A DNA stretch of 64,000 nucleotides, from NCBI RefSeq assembly GCF_015291665.1, contig NZ_CP030049.1, positions 372,001 through 436,000 of the forward strand. Direction: 5' to 3'. Position numbers and translations under genes: made by a program. Of the stretch, positions 9,392 to 18,220 are shown one piece after another. The notes beneath the pieces were generated by a model that saw only the letters and a program-made list of their open reading frames with translations, ran no database searches and was not told the DNA's origin. Source of the stretch: Bradyrhizobium sp. CCBAU 53338 (GTDB lineage: Bacteria; Pseudomonadota; Alphaproteobacteria; Rhizobiales; Xanthobacteraceae). The number at the start of each line of letters is the position of its first letter. The stretch's first letter is position 1.

Positions 9392-10544
9392 ACGGGGTGA
9401 CGTTCGAAGCCATCGAAGCGCGAGGCGTGGAGTCTCTGCTCGAGCAATTACGAGACGAACTGATCGAGCGCACTTATAAGCCACTTCCATCAAGGAAGCG
9501 GGAAATACCGAAGGACGGGGGCTCCAAGGTCCGCGTTCTGTCGATTCCGGCTATCCGCGACAGAGAGGTACAGGGGCGCTCAAGCTCATACTCGAACCTG
9601 TATTCGAGGCGGATTTCCAACCGGGATCGTTCCCAAGCGGACAACACATGAAGCGATCAAGCGAGTTGCTAAAGCAATAGCTGAGCGGAAGACGCGGGTT
9701 CTCGATCTTGATTTGCGGGCCTACTTCGACAACGTCCGGCATGATCGGATTCTGGAGAAGGTAGCCCTGCGGGTTGATGATGGGGACGTCATGCATCTTC
9801 TGCGGCTTGTGCTGAAAGCTTCTGGCAAGAAAGGCGTTCCGCAAGGCGGCGTAATTTTCACCCTTGCTCAGTAACCTCTACCTCAATGAGGTGGACAAGA
9901 TGCTGGAGCGAGCACGTGAAGTTACACGTCGCGGCAAGTACACCAATATCGAATATGCACGTTTTGCTGACGATATGGTTGTCTTGATCTATGCCCACCA
10001 GCGACATGACTGGCTGCTCGGCGCTATAAACAAGCGCTTGCGGGAGGAGTTCGCCAAGTTACAGGTTGAGGTGAATGATGAGAAGAGTCGCATAGTTGAC
10101 CTGGCCCGAGGCGAGAGCTTCGGCTTCCTGGGAATCGACTTCCGCTATCTCCGCAGTCTGCGCGGAGTGATGCGGCCGTATTACACGCCCAAGCTCAAAA
10201 AGCGGACGGCGCTTCTGCGGGGGCTCAAGGAAGTGTTTGGCAGCTATCGGTCGCAACCGATTAGTCGGGTGATAAGCCTGATCAATCCAAAGCTCCGAGG
10301 ATGGGTAAACTACTTCCGGATAGGCGATTCCAGTAAATGCTTCCCTACATCAGAGACTGGGTAGAGAGGAAGGTCAGACGCCATCTGGCGAAGGCACGGA
10401 AACAAAAGGGCTTCGGCTGGAAGCAGTGGAGTAACTCGTGGCTGTACGACACCTTGAAGCTGTTCAACGGCTACCGGGCGAGTGCCGCCGAAGTAAAAGC
10501 TGCTCCAACATGATAGGTCCATAAGCCTTGTCATGAAGCAAATG

Positions 10545-10581
10545 GGAGCGCGTAGTGCGGGAAATCTGCATGCTGCGTGCG
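10545..10581 (+). other. Candidate group II intron domain V hairpin
   Basis: About 30 bases after the maturase stop, an AGC is followed by an 8-bp stem (GCGCGTAG with CTGCGTGC, including G-T pairs), a 2-base TG bulge on the 3' side, and an upper stem TGCGG/CTGCA closed by a GAAA-type loop. This is the architecture of domain V. The base next to AGC does not pair well, so activity is uncertain. Confidence 0.5.
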
Positions 10582-10651
10582 ATGTGGCGGGGGCTGGAAA
10601 CGTGCATGACCGGGAAAACTGGTTAAGCGGCGCGCCAGTCCTCGACCCCAC

Positions 10652-10896
10652 TGTCGAACAGGATCGTCGCCAGCAATTGCGGACCGATGAAGCCGCGCGG
10701 CGTGGCATGGAACGGTGCCGGCGGCTGGCTGATCTTCTCGCAATCGCGGCAAGTGAACTTCTCTCGCACGGTCTCGATGACCTTGAACCGGCGCGGGATC
10801 TCCCAACGTCTCGGTCACATCCTCGCCCAGTGCTGCAACAAGCCGTTCCTTCTCATCCTGCGACCACCGGCGCCGCCGCTCGGCCGATGTGATCAC
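10652..10896 (-). pseudogene. IS66 remnant 2, 5' part: tnpA start fused to tnpC
   Basis: Begins like an IS66 TnpA (ITSAERRRRWSQDEKERLVAA) and then jumps in mid-gene to TnpC residues LGEDVTETL and, in shifted frames, VIETVREKFTCRDCEKI and GPQLLATILFD. An internal deletion has removed the rest of tnpA, all of tnpB and the tnpC start. The intron boundary follows at 10652/10651. Confidence 0.8.
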
Positions 10897-11334
10897 CTCC
10901 GCCCCTCGAAATCGGCATAGTGCTTCTCCCAGGATTACCCGTAGGACCTGCAGCGTTCGCGTCCGTCAAACAAGACGGCCCGCAACGGAGGAATACCACA
11001 GAGTCACCTGCTCTCCTTCTTCAGATGAACTGAAGGGCCACCGCCGCCAGAGGTGCGATAAATGGCTTGCGCCCAGTCGAAGGGCGAGAAGATCTCTCCG
11101 CTCGCGTTTGCCAGCACCTTCCGCACCACCATTGGGTCGTTAGGGCGCGCGACCTGCCCCATTCGGACGTAGTTCCTAGGATTGACAAAGTCCGTGTAAC
11201 TGGGCATTTGCCGCGGCGGCCCGGTGCTACTTGAGTTAGCTCAGAACGGATCGGGTCGCCTCACGGTGAGGATGACCTTCACTCATGAAGCGCGCCCGAT
11301 GTGCGACACGTGCCGGGCGTGGAATGCGGAGTTT
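10897..11334. other. Intergenic stretch, no recognised gene
   Basis: Lies between the IS66 remnant and the end of the aminotransferase gene. A 67-codon minus-strand frame (11207-11004, MGQVARPNDPMVVRKV) is present but resembles nothing I know and has no clear ribosome site. No terminator hairpin is obvious after the aminotransferase stop. Confidence 0.4.
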
Positions 11335-12735
11335 CTAAACGCTTGCGGGCTCCCTGGCGAGTTCGTCAATGACTTGCCTGGTTGCCTGATAGGCAAGCTC
11401 GACAATCTCATCAATCTCGCCTTCCGAGACGACAAGAGGCGGAGCAAAACCCAGAATATCGCCATGCGGCATTGCCCGAGCAATAAGTCCCCGCTCGCGA
11501 GCAGCCTTCGAGATGCGGGCGCCGACTTTGAGCTGGGCGTCGAACCGTCGCTTCGTGTGACGGTCCGCGACAAACTCGATAGCGCCGAGCAAGCCGACGC
11601 CGCGAACTTCGCCAGCGATCTCCAATTGAGCGAACCTTTCCTTAAGCCGCTTTTGAAAGTGCGCGCCGACCACCCTGGCGCGATTGCTGAGCTGCTCCTT
11701 TTCAACGATATCGAGCACTGCGTTGGCGGCGGCGGCAGCGATCGGATGACCCGAGTAGGTGTAACCGTGTGAGAATGCGCCAACGCGATCGGCGGCCCCC
11801 TCCATAACAGAGTAAACCTTCTCCCCCACGATGGCTGCCGAGAGCGGCATGTAGCCCGAGGTGAGCCCCTTGGCGACCGTTACGAGATCCGGCTCCATCC
11901 CGTATAGAGTACTGCCAAAGTCGGCCCCGGTTCGCCCGAATCCACAGATCACCTCATCGGCGATGAGAAGAACGTCATACCGCCTGAGTACGGCCTGAAT
12001 CTCCCGCCAATACCCGCTGGGCGGCGGTGTGATGCCTCCGGTACCAAGGACAGGCTCGGCAATAAACGCGCCGACCGTTTCCGCGCCCTCCCGCACAATT
12101 AGCTCTTCGAGTTCGGCCGCACGCCGACGAGAAAAGGCCTCCTCCGATTCCCCGTGCTCAGCGCCCCAATAATGGTGGGGAGTGCCTGTGTGCAGAATAC
12201 CCGGAAACGGAAGGTCCATTTGATCGTGATAGAACGACATTCCCGTCATTGATCCAGAAATGACCGAGCACCCGTGATAACCGCGCTCGCGAGAGATGAT
12301 CTTCTTCTTCTTCGGCTGACCACGCAGATTGTTGTAATACCAGACGAGCTTGGCCTGAGTTTCGTTGGCATCCGATCCGGAAAGTCCGTAGAAGACTTTG
12401 CTGGCGTTTCCCGGTGCCATTTGCACGAGGCGATGCGAAAGCTTTGCGAGCTCTTCGGTCGTGTGAGCAGCGTACGTGTGGTAATATGCGAGCTGATAGG
12501 CCTGCCTTGCGATGGCCTCGGCAACTTCGGTACGCCCATAGCCGATATTGACACAGTAGAGACCGGCAAAGCCATCGATGTATGTTCGGCCCTCCGCATC
12601 CCGAATGGATATCCCTTTACCACCTGTGACGATTGTGGGATCGCCAAGCTTGCCGCTCGCGAAATCCTTCAGCTGCGTGAAGGGATGCAGAACACTGGAA
12701 CGATCTCGCTCAGCGATGGTCTTGATATCAATCAT
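11335..12735 (-). CDS. Class III PLP-dependent aminotransferase (omega-amino acid or diaminobutyrate type)
   Basis: 466 residues, full length. It transfers an amino group from an omega-amino acid, diamine or diamino acid to a keto acid such as pyruvate; cytosolic. Fold-type I marks: YGLSGSDANETQAKLVW (118-132), D260 in LLIADEVICGFGRTG contacting the PLP nitrogen, and K289 in TVAKGLTSGYMPLSA as Schiff-base lysine. It is second in an operon after the aldehyde dehydrogenase, nine bases apart, with an AGGAGA site six bases before ATG. Dehydrogenase plus class III transaminase plus Lrp regulator is the arrangement of GABA/beta-alanine or ectoine-derived diaminobutyrate catabolism (DoeD-like). Substrate is not decided by sequence. 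Confidence 0.88.
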   Translation of the reverse strand: MIDIKTIAERDRSSVLHPFTQLKDFASGKLGDPTIVTGGKGISIRDAEGRTYIDGFAGLYCVNIGYGRTEVAEAIARQAYQLAYYHTYAAHTTEELAKLSHRLVQMAPGNASKVFYGLSGSDANETQAKLVWYYNNLRGQPKKKKIISRERGYHGCSVISGSMTGMSFYHDQMDLPFPGILHTGTPHHYWGAEHGESEEAFSRRRAAELEELIVREGAETVGAFIAEPVLGTGGITPPPSGYWREIQAVLRRYDVLLIADEVICGFGRTGADFGSTLYGMEPDLVTVAKGLTSGYMPLSAAIVGEKVYSVMEGAADRVGAFSHGYTYSGHPIAAAAANAVLDIVEKEQLSNRARVVGAHFQKRLKERFAQLEIAGEVRGVGLLGAIEFVADRHTKRRFDAQLKVGARISKAARERGLIARAMPHGDILGFAPPLVVSEGEIDEIVELAYQATRQVIDELAREPASV

Positions 12736-12744
12736 ATAGTTCTC

Positions 12745-14208
12745 CTATGCCGCCAAATCGCCGAAACAGACGTATTTGTGTTCCATGTACTCTGCTAAAC
12801 CGTGCTTCGACCCTTCTCGTCCGAGTCCGGACTGCTTCCAGCCTCCGAACGGAATGGGCGGTCCAGTAAAGGAAGCTGTATTGATTCCGAGCATGCCGCA
12901 CTCGATCTGCTCAGAAAGGCGGAGCGCCCGGCGAAGGTTGTTTGTGTAGATGTATCCAGCCAGCCCCATTTCGCTGGCGTTCGCCCTGGATACAACCTCC
13001 GCCTCAGAATCGAACGGGAGCACGGCAGCAACCGGCCCGAAGGTTTCTTCATGCGTGATCAGCATGTGGTCGGTGACATCGCTGAGCAACGTCGGAGGAA
13101 CGAAGTTTGCACCCAAACTTGCGCCCTTGTCGGCGCAAAACACCCGCGCCCCCTTTTTTGCGGCGTCGTCGATGTGGGCCCTGCATTTGTTGGCAACCGA
13201 CAGCTTTGTCATCGGCCCTATATCAGTTGTCGTTTCCAGGCCGTGCCCGACTCTGAGCTGAGAAATAGGGGTGGCAAACGCCTCGACGAAGGCGCGGTAG
13301 ATCTTTCTATGCACGTAGATGCGATTGGCGGCGAGACAGTCCTGGCCCGAAGTGGTGAACTTTGCGTCCATCGCTCCCTTAACCGCCTTGTCGACATCGA
13401 CGTCGTCAAAGATGATGCACGGAGCGTGGCCCCCCAGCTCAAGCGACACTTTCTTCACGGTTTGTGCCGCCTCTGCCAGAAGCAGGCGCCCAACTTCGGT
13501 AGAACCAGTAAACGAAAGAGCTCGCACCCTCGTATCGCGCAACAGTGGTTTCGAAAGCTCGATTGAATCACCGACAAGCACCTGAAATACGCCACGCGGA
13601 ATACCAGCTTCTTCGGCCAACCTAGCCAGGGCAAGGGCCGACAATGGCGTCTCGGGAGCCGGCTTCACGACGATCGGGCAGCCCGCGGCAAGAGCAGCTC
13701 CCGCCTTTCTCGTGATCATCGCGATTGGAAAATTCCATGGCGTGATCGCCGCCGCAACACCGATTGGCTGCATTCGCACATGAAGCAGGCTTCCCGCTTT
13801 GTGACTCGGAATGGTCTCGCCATAGGTGCGCTCGCCTTCAGCGGCAAACCATTCCAGAAAGCCCGCGCCATATGTGATCTCGTAGCGTGCCTCCGCCAGA
13901 GGCTTTCCTTGCTCGCTGGTCATAAGAACGGCGAGATCCTCTGAATGGCCGCGGATCAGGGACGCCCAAGATTTGAGGATCACTCCTCGCTCGGTGGGCA
14001 GCAGACGCCTCCATGCAACAAACGACTTCTCTGCTGCTCCGATTGCCAGCTCCATGTCGGCCGCCGAGCAACGGGCAGCTTCCGCGATTTCCTCCCCCGT
14101 CGCGGGGTCGACAACCGCGTCCTTCTGCCCGCCGTCCGTCCACTTGCCGTCGATGAACGCTGCCCCCGCTAAAAAGTCTCGTCGTCTGAGAGTTCGAAGG
14201 TGCCGCAT
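12745..14208 (-). CDS. NAD(P)-dependent semialdehyde dehydrogenase (ALDH superfamily)
   Basis: 487 residues from the preferred start at 14208 (MRHLRTLRRRDFLAGAAFIDGKW); an upstream in-frame start at 14259 adds 17 unlikely residues. ALDH marks: TPWNFPIAMITRKAGAALAA, the NAD-binding SFTGSTEVG, general base E in LELGGHAP, and catalytic C in FTTSGQDC. Closest to the succinate-semialdehyde dehydrogenase group, which also holds aspartate-semialdehyde dehydrogenases of ectoine breakdown (DoeC). First gene of the operon with the aminotransferase, oxidising the semialdehyde that enzyme would release. Divergent from the Lrp gene across a palindrome. Confidence 0.88.
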   Translation of the reverse strand: MRHLRTLRRRDFLAGAAFIDGKWTDGGQKDAVVDPATGEEIAEAARCSAADMELAIGAAEKSFVAWRRLLPTERGVILKSWASLIRGHSEDLAVLMTSEQGKPLAEARYEITYGAGFLEWFAAEGERTYGETIPSHKAGSLLHVRMQPIGVAAAITPWNFPIAMITRKAGAALAAGCPIVVKPAPETPLSALALARLAEEAGIPRGVFQVLVGDSIELSKPLLRDTRVRALSFTGSTEVGRLLLAEAAQTVKKVSLELGGHAPCIIFDDVDVDKAVKGAMDAKFTTSGQDCLAANRIYVHRKIYRAFVEAFATPISQLRVGHGLETTTDIGPMTKLSVANKCRAHIDDAAKKGARVFCADKGASLGANFVPPTLLSDVTDHMLITHEETFGPVAAVLPFDSEAEVVSRANASEMGLAGYIYTNNLRRALRLSEQIECGMLGINTASFTGPPIPFGGWKQSGLGREGSKHGLAEYMEHKYVCFGDLAA

Positions 14209-14315
14209 AGCGAGGCCACCCCACTCCGGGCGTCTGTGCCGAAAGCCTTGAACACCCATTTTGAAACTCCCGCGCCGTCACTTATTGAAATTGCTGGAGT
14301 AATCAGGATACTAGT

Positions 14316-14335
14316 GACGCAAACAGATTTGCGTC
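14316..14335. promoter_or_regulatory. Perfect palindrome, candidate Lrp-family operator
   Basis: GACGCAAACAGATTTGCGTC: 8-bp perfect arms around CAGA, in the 209-bp gap between the divergent dehydrogenase and Lrp genes. A further half-site-like TTGCGACGAAACGCA lies near 14381-14395. A similar block with a degraded left arm recurs at about 41391-41420. Position and symmetry suit binding of the adjacent Lrp/AsnC protein (inference). Confidence 0.65.
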
Positions 14336-14417
14336 GCATTTTCGGTGCGCGGGATGAATTCCTGCAAAGCATTGATGCCTTGCGACGAAACGCAGCTTAG
14401 GGCTGGAGACAACCGCT

Positions 14418-14894
14418 ATGCGTTACGATCGGATAGATGCACGCATCCTGGAGATCGTGCAAAAAAACAATCGCCTCACGTCCGAGGTCATTGGCGAAAT
14501 GGCGGGGCTTTCCCCCACGGCGTGTCAGAGAAGGTTGAAGAGGCTCCGTTCGGAAGGAATCATTGAGTCGGATGTGTCCATCGTCTCGGCAAGAGCAGTG
14601 GGAAGGCCGATTCAGATGCTTGTCCTCGTGAATCTCGAGCGGGAGCGCTCCGATATCATCGACAAATTCAAGAAGGCCATCAAAACGTCGAGTGAAGTCG
14701 TAAATGGCTTCTATGTCACGGGCGATGCAGACTTCGTTCTGTACATAACGGCTCGCACGATGGAGGACTACGAGCTTTTCACCAGACGCTTCTTTTACGA
14801 GAACCCCGATATTAAGGGGTTCAAAACCATGGTCATCATGGACCGCGTAAAATCGGGGTTTGCAGTTCCAATCGAAATGCCACCGGACAGATAA
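14418..14894 (+). CDS. Lrp/AsnC-family transcriptional regulator
   Basis: 158 residues. N-terminal helix-turn-helix (ILEIVQKNNRLTSEVIGEMAGLSPTACQRR-like order, residues 10-40, then LRSEGII) and C-terminal RAM/AsnC effector domain (SEVVNGFYVTGDADFVLYI, then FYENPDIKGFKTMVIM). Senses amino acids in the family and acts as a multimer. Divergently transcribed from the dehydrogenase-aminotransferase operon, so most likely its regulator, like DoeX in ectoine clusters. A decayed homologous piece lies at 41480-41640. Confidence 0.92.
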   Translation: MRYDRIDARILEIVQKNNRLTSEVIGEMAGLSPTACQRRLKRLRSEGIIESDVSIVSARAVGRPIQMLVLVNLERERSDIIDKFKKAIKTSSEVVNGFYVTGDADFVLYITARTMEDYELFTRRFFYENPDIKGFKTMVIMDRVKSGFAVPIEMPPDR

Positions 14895-15074
14895 GCGATC
14901 TTTGATCGCGACGTCCCGACGGTCCAGCTGTTTTGAGCACTCGTGAAAGAATGAGAACCATACCGAAAGCTCTGACAATTCTGACTTCTCACAATCCTCT
15001 TCAACCCAAAACAGGCCTAACGAACTCGCCCCAGTGGGCTTGGTCGAATTACGTGCCAGAATGGTGCTTGAAAG

Positions 15075-15111
15075 CAAAAAAAGGAGGGGCCACTCCAAGG
15101 GTGGCCCCTTC
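15075..15111 (-). terminator. Rho-independent terminator after alanine dehydrogenase
   Basis: On the minus strand GGGGCCAC, a 7-base loop, GTGGCCCC, then CC and seven T. An 8-bp GC-rich stem with a T tract, about 40 bases past the ald stop. The Lrp gene converges on it from the other side. Confidence 0.85.
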
Positions 15112-15148
15112 AAGTTAGGGAGGAAACGCCCCTAGGGGGCCTGGGAGA

Positions 15149-16261
15149 TCAGGCCGCAGCCTGTTCGATCGGTGAAAATGGTAGGCCGAGACTCTCTGCC
15201 ACTGCCTTGTAGGTCAACCGGCCCCGATAGACGTTCAGGCCAGCGCGCAAGTGCGGATTTTCAAGCACGGCCGCAAAGCCCTTGTTTGCCAAAGCCAAGC
15301 CAAAAGGCAAAGTTGCGTTGTTGAGGGCCTGACTTGAGGTAAGCGGGACTGCACCGGGCATGTTGGCAACGCAATAGTGGATCACGCCGTCGACTTCGTA
15401 GGTTGGATCAGCATGGGTGGTGGCACGCGACGTCTCAAAGCAACCGCCTTGATCGATCGCGACGTCAACGACCACAGAGCCTTGCTTCATCGAGCTCAGC
15501 ATCTTGCGCGACACCAGCTTCGGTGCACTGGCTCCTGGGACGAGCACGGCGCCAATAACGACGTCTGCGGCAGAGACTTCCTCTTCAACGCTGTCGATGG
15601 TCGAGTACCTGGTGCGGACGCGGCCCTCGAATAGCTCGTCCAGTTCGCGAAGGCGGTTGATCGAACGGTCGATGACGGTGACTTCCGCACCCAAACCGGC
15701 TGCCATTCGGGCGGCATGCGTACCGACGACACCGCCACCGATGACAACGATACGAGCGGGCTGAACGCCAGGCACGCCGCCGATCAATAACCCCCGCCCG
15801 CCGCTGTACCGTTTTAGGGCCGCGCCGGCAGCCTCGATCGTGAGCCGGCCCGCGACTTCGCTCATTGGCGCAAGCAACGGCAAGCCCCCGTTCGAGTCGG
15901 TGACGGTTTCATAGGCGATCGCTGTGCAACCCGATTTCAGCAGTCCTTTTGCCTGCTCCGGATCGGGCGCCAGATGCAGATAGGTGAAGAGGATCTGATT
16001 CTCTCGGAGCTGGACCCATTCGGACGGCTGCGGCTCCTTGACCTTGACTACCATCTCGCTCGATGCAAACACCTCCCGAGCAGCCGCGGCGATTGTTGCA
16101 CCGGCCTTCCGGTATTCCTCGTCGCTTGCCCCGATGCCAGCGCCGGCATTGGCCTCCACCAATACTTGGTGGCCGGCAGCCACATATTCCCGGACAGCTC
16201 CAGGGGTCAGGCCCACGCGATATTCGTGTGTTTTGATTTCCTTGGGAACACCGACTTGCAT
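15149..16261 (-). CDS. ald: Alanine dehydrogenase
   Basis: 370 residues, the usual length. Reversible NAD-dependent conversion of L-alanine to pyruvate and ammonia. Conserved PKEIKTHEYRVGLTP with R15, K75 in VVKVKEP, H96 in FTYLHLAPD, the Rossmann glycines VVIGGGVVGTHAA, and a C-terminal HYCVANMPGAVPLTSSQALNNAT. A GGAG site lies eight bases before ATG, and a strong terminator follows. In rhizobial nodules Ald governs alanine versus ammonium. Here it could recycle alanine made by a pyruvate-using transaminase (inference). Confidence 0.95.
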   Translation of the reverse strand: MQVGVPKEIKTHEYRVGLTPGAVREYVAAGHQVLVEANAGAGIGASDEEYRKAGATIAAAAREVFASSEMVVKVKEPQPSEWVQLRENQILFTYLHLAPDPEQAKGLLKSGCTAIAYETVTDSNGGLPLLAPMSEVAGRLTIEAAGAALKRYSGGRGLLIGGVPGVQPARIVVIGGGVVGTHAARMAAGLGAEVTVIDRSINRLRELDELFEGRVRTRYSTIDSVEEEVSAADVVIGAVLVPGASAPKLVSRKMLSSMKQGSVVVDVAIDQGGCFETSRATTHADPTYEVDGVIHYCVANMPGAVPLTSSQALNNATLPFGLALANKGFAAVLENPHLRAGLNVYRGRLTYKAVAESLGLPFSPIEQAAA

Positions 16262-16963
16262 CTTGCAATCTCCGCTTTTGCTGAACCACTTCTAATCGGA
16301 ACCACGCGGTGAAATTGAGAAGGGACCGGCGAACGACGCAGAAATTCAGCAACCTCGGCGTTCTTGCGCACAATTCCAGCAGAGTGCGCGAGATGGTGAT
16401 GGTTTGCTATTCCTGGCGCCGCAATCGGCACAGTGGCAGCCGACACATCGATCCAAAGGAAGTTTCGCACAGCGATTTTCACGTATTTAACGGCCTTCGG
16501 TTCCTCCACGGGGCTCTGGGCGAAACATCCCCTCTGTCCCGCTCCACGCAAAAGCTGCATGAATCCCGGCGGATATTTATGGCGGAACAGTTGCCCAGCA
16601 ACGCGCGCATGCCGCCAGGGCTCGCCGATCGAATGGCAACGATACGCTCAGAGATTGTGAGCATCATGGAGCGGCTGTCAATGATCGCTCGAAAGCGGCC
16701 TTTCCGATTGTGACGATCGCGTCCACCTTCGGTCTTGGTGATGACGAGCGCAGGCGCGAGCCCGGGATATTGCGATGGACTACGGCTCGGCGCAATCAGC
16801 ACCGCGACCGGGCCACCTATCTGCGGACGCCTAGTGTTGAAAACCGGTGTCCTCGTGCAAGAAGGCGAGTGCTGCGAGCGAGAGTGGCCCATTGTTCTCC
16901 TTTGAGAGACCTTAACGCACTAGCGGCAGGCCTGGAATCGCTGAGGCCGCAGCGGATTGCGCG
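16262..16963. other. Intergenic stretch, no recognised gene
   Basis: About 700 bases between the start of ald and the dead end of the M24 gene. It must hold the ald promoter. A plus-strand frame at 16309-16713 is unlike any family I know and has no convincing ribosome site. I see no repeat or IS end. Confidence 0.4.
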
Positions 16964-18116
16964 TCAGAGTTCGAATAGCTCGCGCGGCAACTTCGTGAAT
17001 GGTTCACCTGCAACGTCGGTATGCGGAAGGTTTCGCTGATCACATAACCACGTCTTCATCGATCCAGTTTTCAAGCATGAGGTGAAATGTCGTATTCGGC
17101 TTGAGGACCGTGTTATCGCCGTCCTTCAAGCTAGCTGTAGGTTCCGTCCAATCTATCGCGACGGCGTAGCCGCACCGAGACTCCTTCACCAAGCCATCGC
17201 GTTTTCAAGTTGGAGTTGAAAGCTATGGCGACGTCGCTGCAGGTCCTGCCGGGTTTGGCGGCGGCAAGTGCAGCTTCCAACCTGGCAACGTTCCCTTCAT
17301 GCAACCGGCGTATGTGATCCGACGGCTTACCGATCGCGACATCGTGCGCATCAGCGGAGAGGTCTAGCCATGACGCCCGCCGCTGAACTCGAAATTGCTC
17401 TGCGAGCCCGTCTGGAAGACGTCTTCGGTCCAGCGAATGTGACACGTGGAGATGCGTGCGCAGCGCAAAGAAGAGGCCCGCAAAATCCGTGCTGGGCTTG
17501 CCGTTAGCGCTGCGCACCAATGTTGCAATGACCTCGGCGGATTCATTGGCCTCGCGCGCGCCTGAGCGGATAACGTCTCTCGCTTTGAGCATGCCGGCGT
17601 CGGAAATAGCGGTAGCTTCCCGCATCATCGCGAATTCCGAGTCCGATTTCACGCCGCGGATCCGGGTCACGGCGTTAGTGCAGTAGACGATGTTCGCGCC
17701 TGTCGAGCGAGATTTGAACTTCTTAACTGTCAGCGGGCAAGAGCCGTTCTTCCAGACCGGTCCATTTGCGGCCGACGCCATCGTCCAAGATGAAGTCGAT
17801 GGTCTCCTCCCGTTCGGGGTAGCGATGAGCGCCTCCGAATAACCAGTGACACGACTGCGATCGACAAACATCTGATGGATCGCCGCCGGCCAGACCATTC
17901 TGCGCGTCAGGAAGGTCGGCTACTCATCCGTTAAAGTCACGACCAGCCCCCGCGGAACATAGCCCGACCTCGAAGTGTATCCGGAGAGATATATGATGTT
18001 AGCCGGAGCCGTGACCACCGCTTCGACCTTCGCCGCTCTATCTCCGACTTGACGGCGGATAATCTCCGCAGATACCCGCCGCGGGCGAATGCTTGCGAAG
18101 CCTTAGGCATTGCCAT
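16964..18116 (-). pseudogene. M24 metallopeptidase (ectoine hydrolase DoeA-like), heavily frameshifted
   Basis: Starts at 18116 (MAMPKASQAFARGGYLRRL) with AAGGAG seven bases upstream. Shifted frames give PANIIYLSGYTSRSGYVPRG, AAIHQMFVDRSRVTGY, then IRGVKSDSEFAMMREATAIS and the helix GMLKARDVIRSGAREANESA, then NVARLEAALAAAKPGRTCSD. Further shifts lead to GYAVAIDWTEPTASLKDGDN, FHLMLENWIDEDVVM and the end GEPFTKLPRELFEL. At least five frame changes. This order is that of the M24 peptidase branch holding ectoine hydrolases and Xaa-Pro dipeptidases; which one cannot be settled from a pseudogene. Follows the M20 gene on the same strand. Confidence 0.8.
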
Positions 18117-18220
18117 GTGCAAACTCCTTCTGGAAAGAGTGGGTCGTTCTCTCGCGTGGATCGAGGGCGGGCCGGCGGATCTTTTCGTGTCATTTGTGGC
18201 GGGATCGTACATCGGCGCCG

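Larger units (their letters stand above)
7418..10513 (+). pseudogene. ltrA: Group II intron-encoded reverse transcriptase/maturase, split and frameshifted
   Basis: The 5' part (7418-7594) ends ENDGAPGIDGV; after the inserted element it resumes at 9400 with TFEAIEARGVESLLEQLRDE. RT blocks seen: KPLPSRKREIPKDGG, RVLSIPAIRDREVQ, VLDLDLRAYFDNVRHD, KKGVPQGGVI, and YARFADDMVV (the catalytic x-A-D-D box as FADD). A maturase tail follows (ISLINPKLRGWVNYFR) and the C-terminal end reads GFGWKQWSNSWLYDTLKLFNGY. Frame changes near 9570, 9620 and 9860 add to the insertion, so the protein is dead. No HNH endonuclease domain is seen. Confidence 0.88.
6912..10651 (+). mobile_element. Group II intron, itself interrupted by a DDE element
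   Basis: The 5' end is GTGCG (6912), the group II consensus, and the 3' end is AC (10651). The exons join cleanly: minus-strand IS66 codons for LLATILFD (10652 on) continue into KFGMHIPLN (6911 down) when the intron is removed. It encodes a reverse transcriptase/maturase (7418-10513). Without the 1805-bp inserted element plus its target copy, the intron is 1935 bp, normal for the class. It lies antisense to the IS66 transposase gene, so it could not be spliced from the tnpC mRNA. Confidence 0.87.

Noticed and set aside
11004..11207. 67-codon minus-strand frame after the aminotransferase
   Set aside because: Not recognised and no supporting signals; only mentioned in the gap note.
16309..16713. 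134-codon plus-strand frame upstream of ald
   Set aside because: No ribosome site, no recognisable domain, probably chance in GC-rich DNA.
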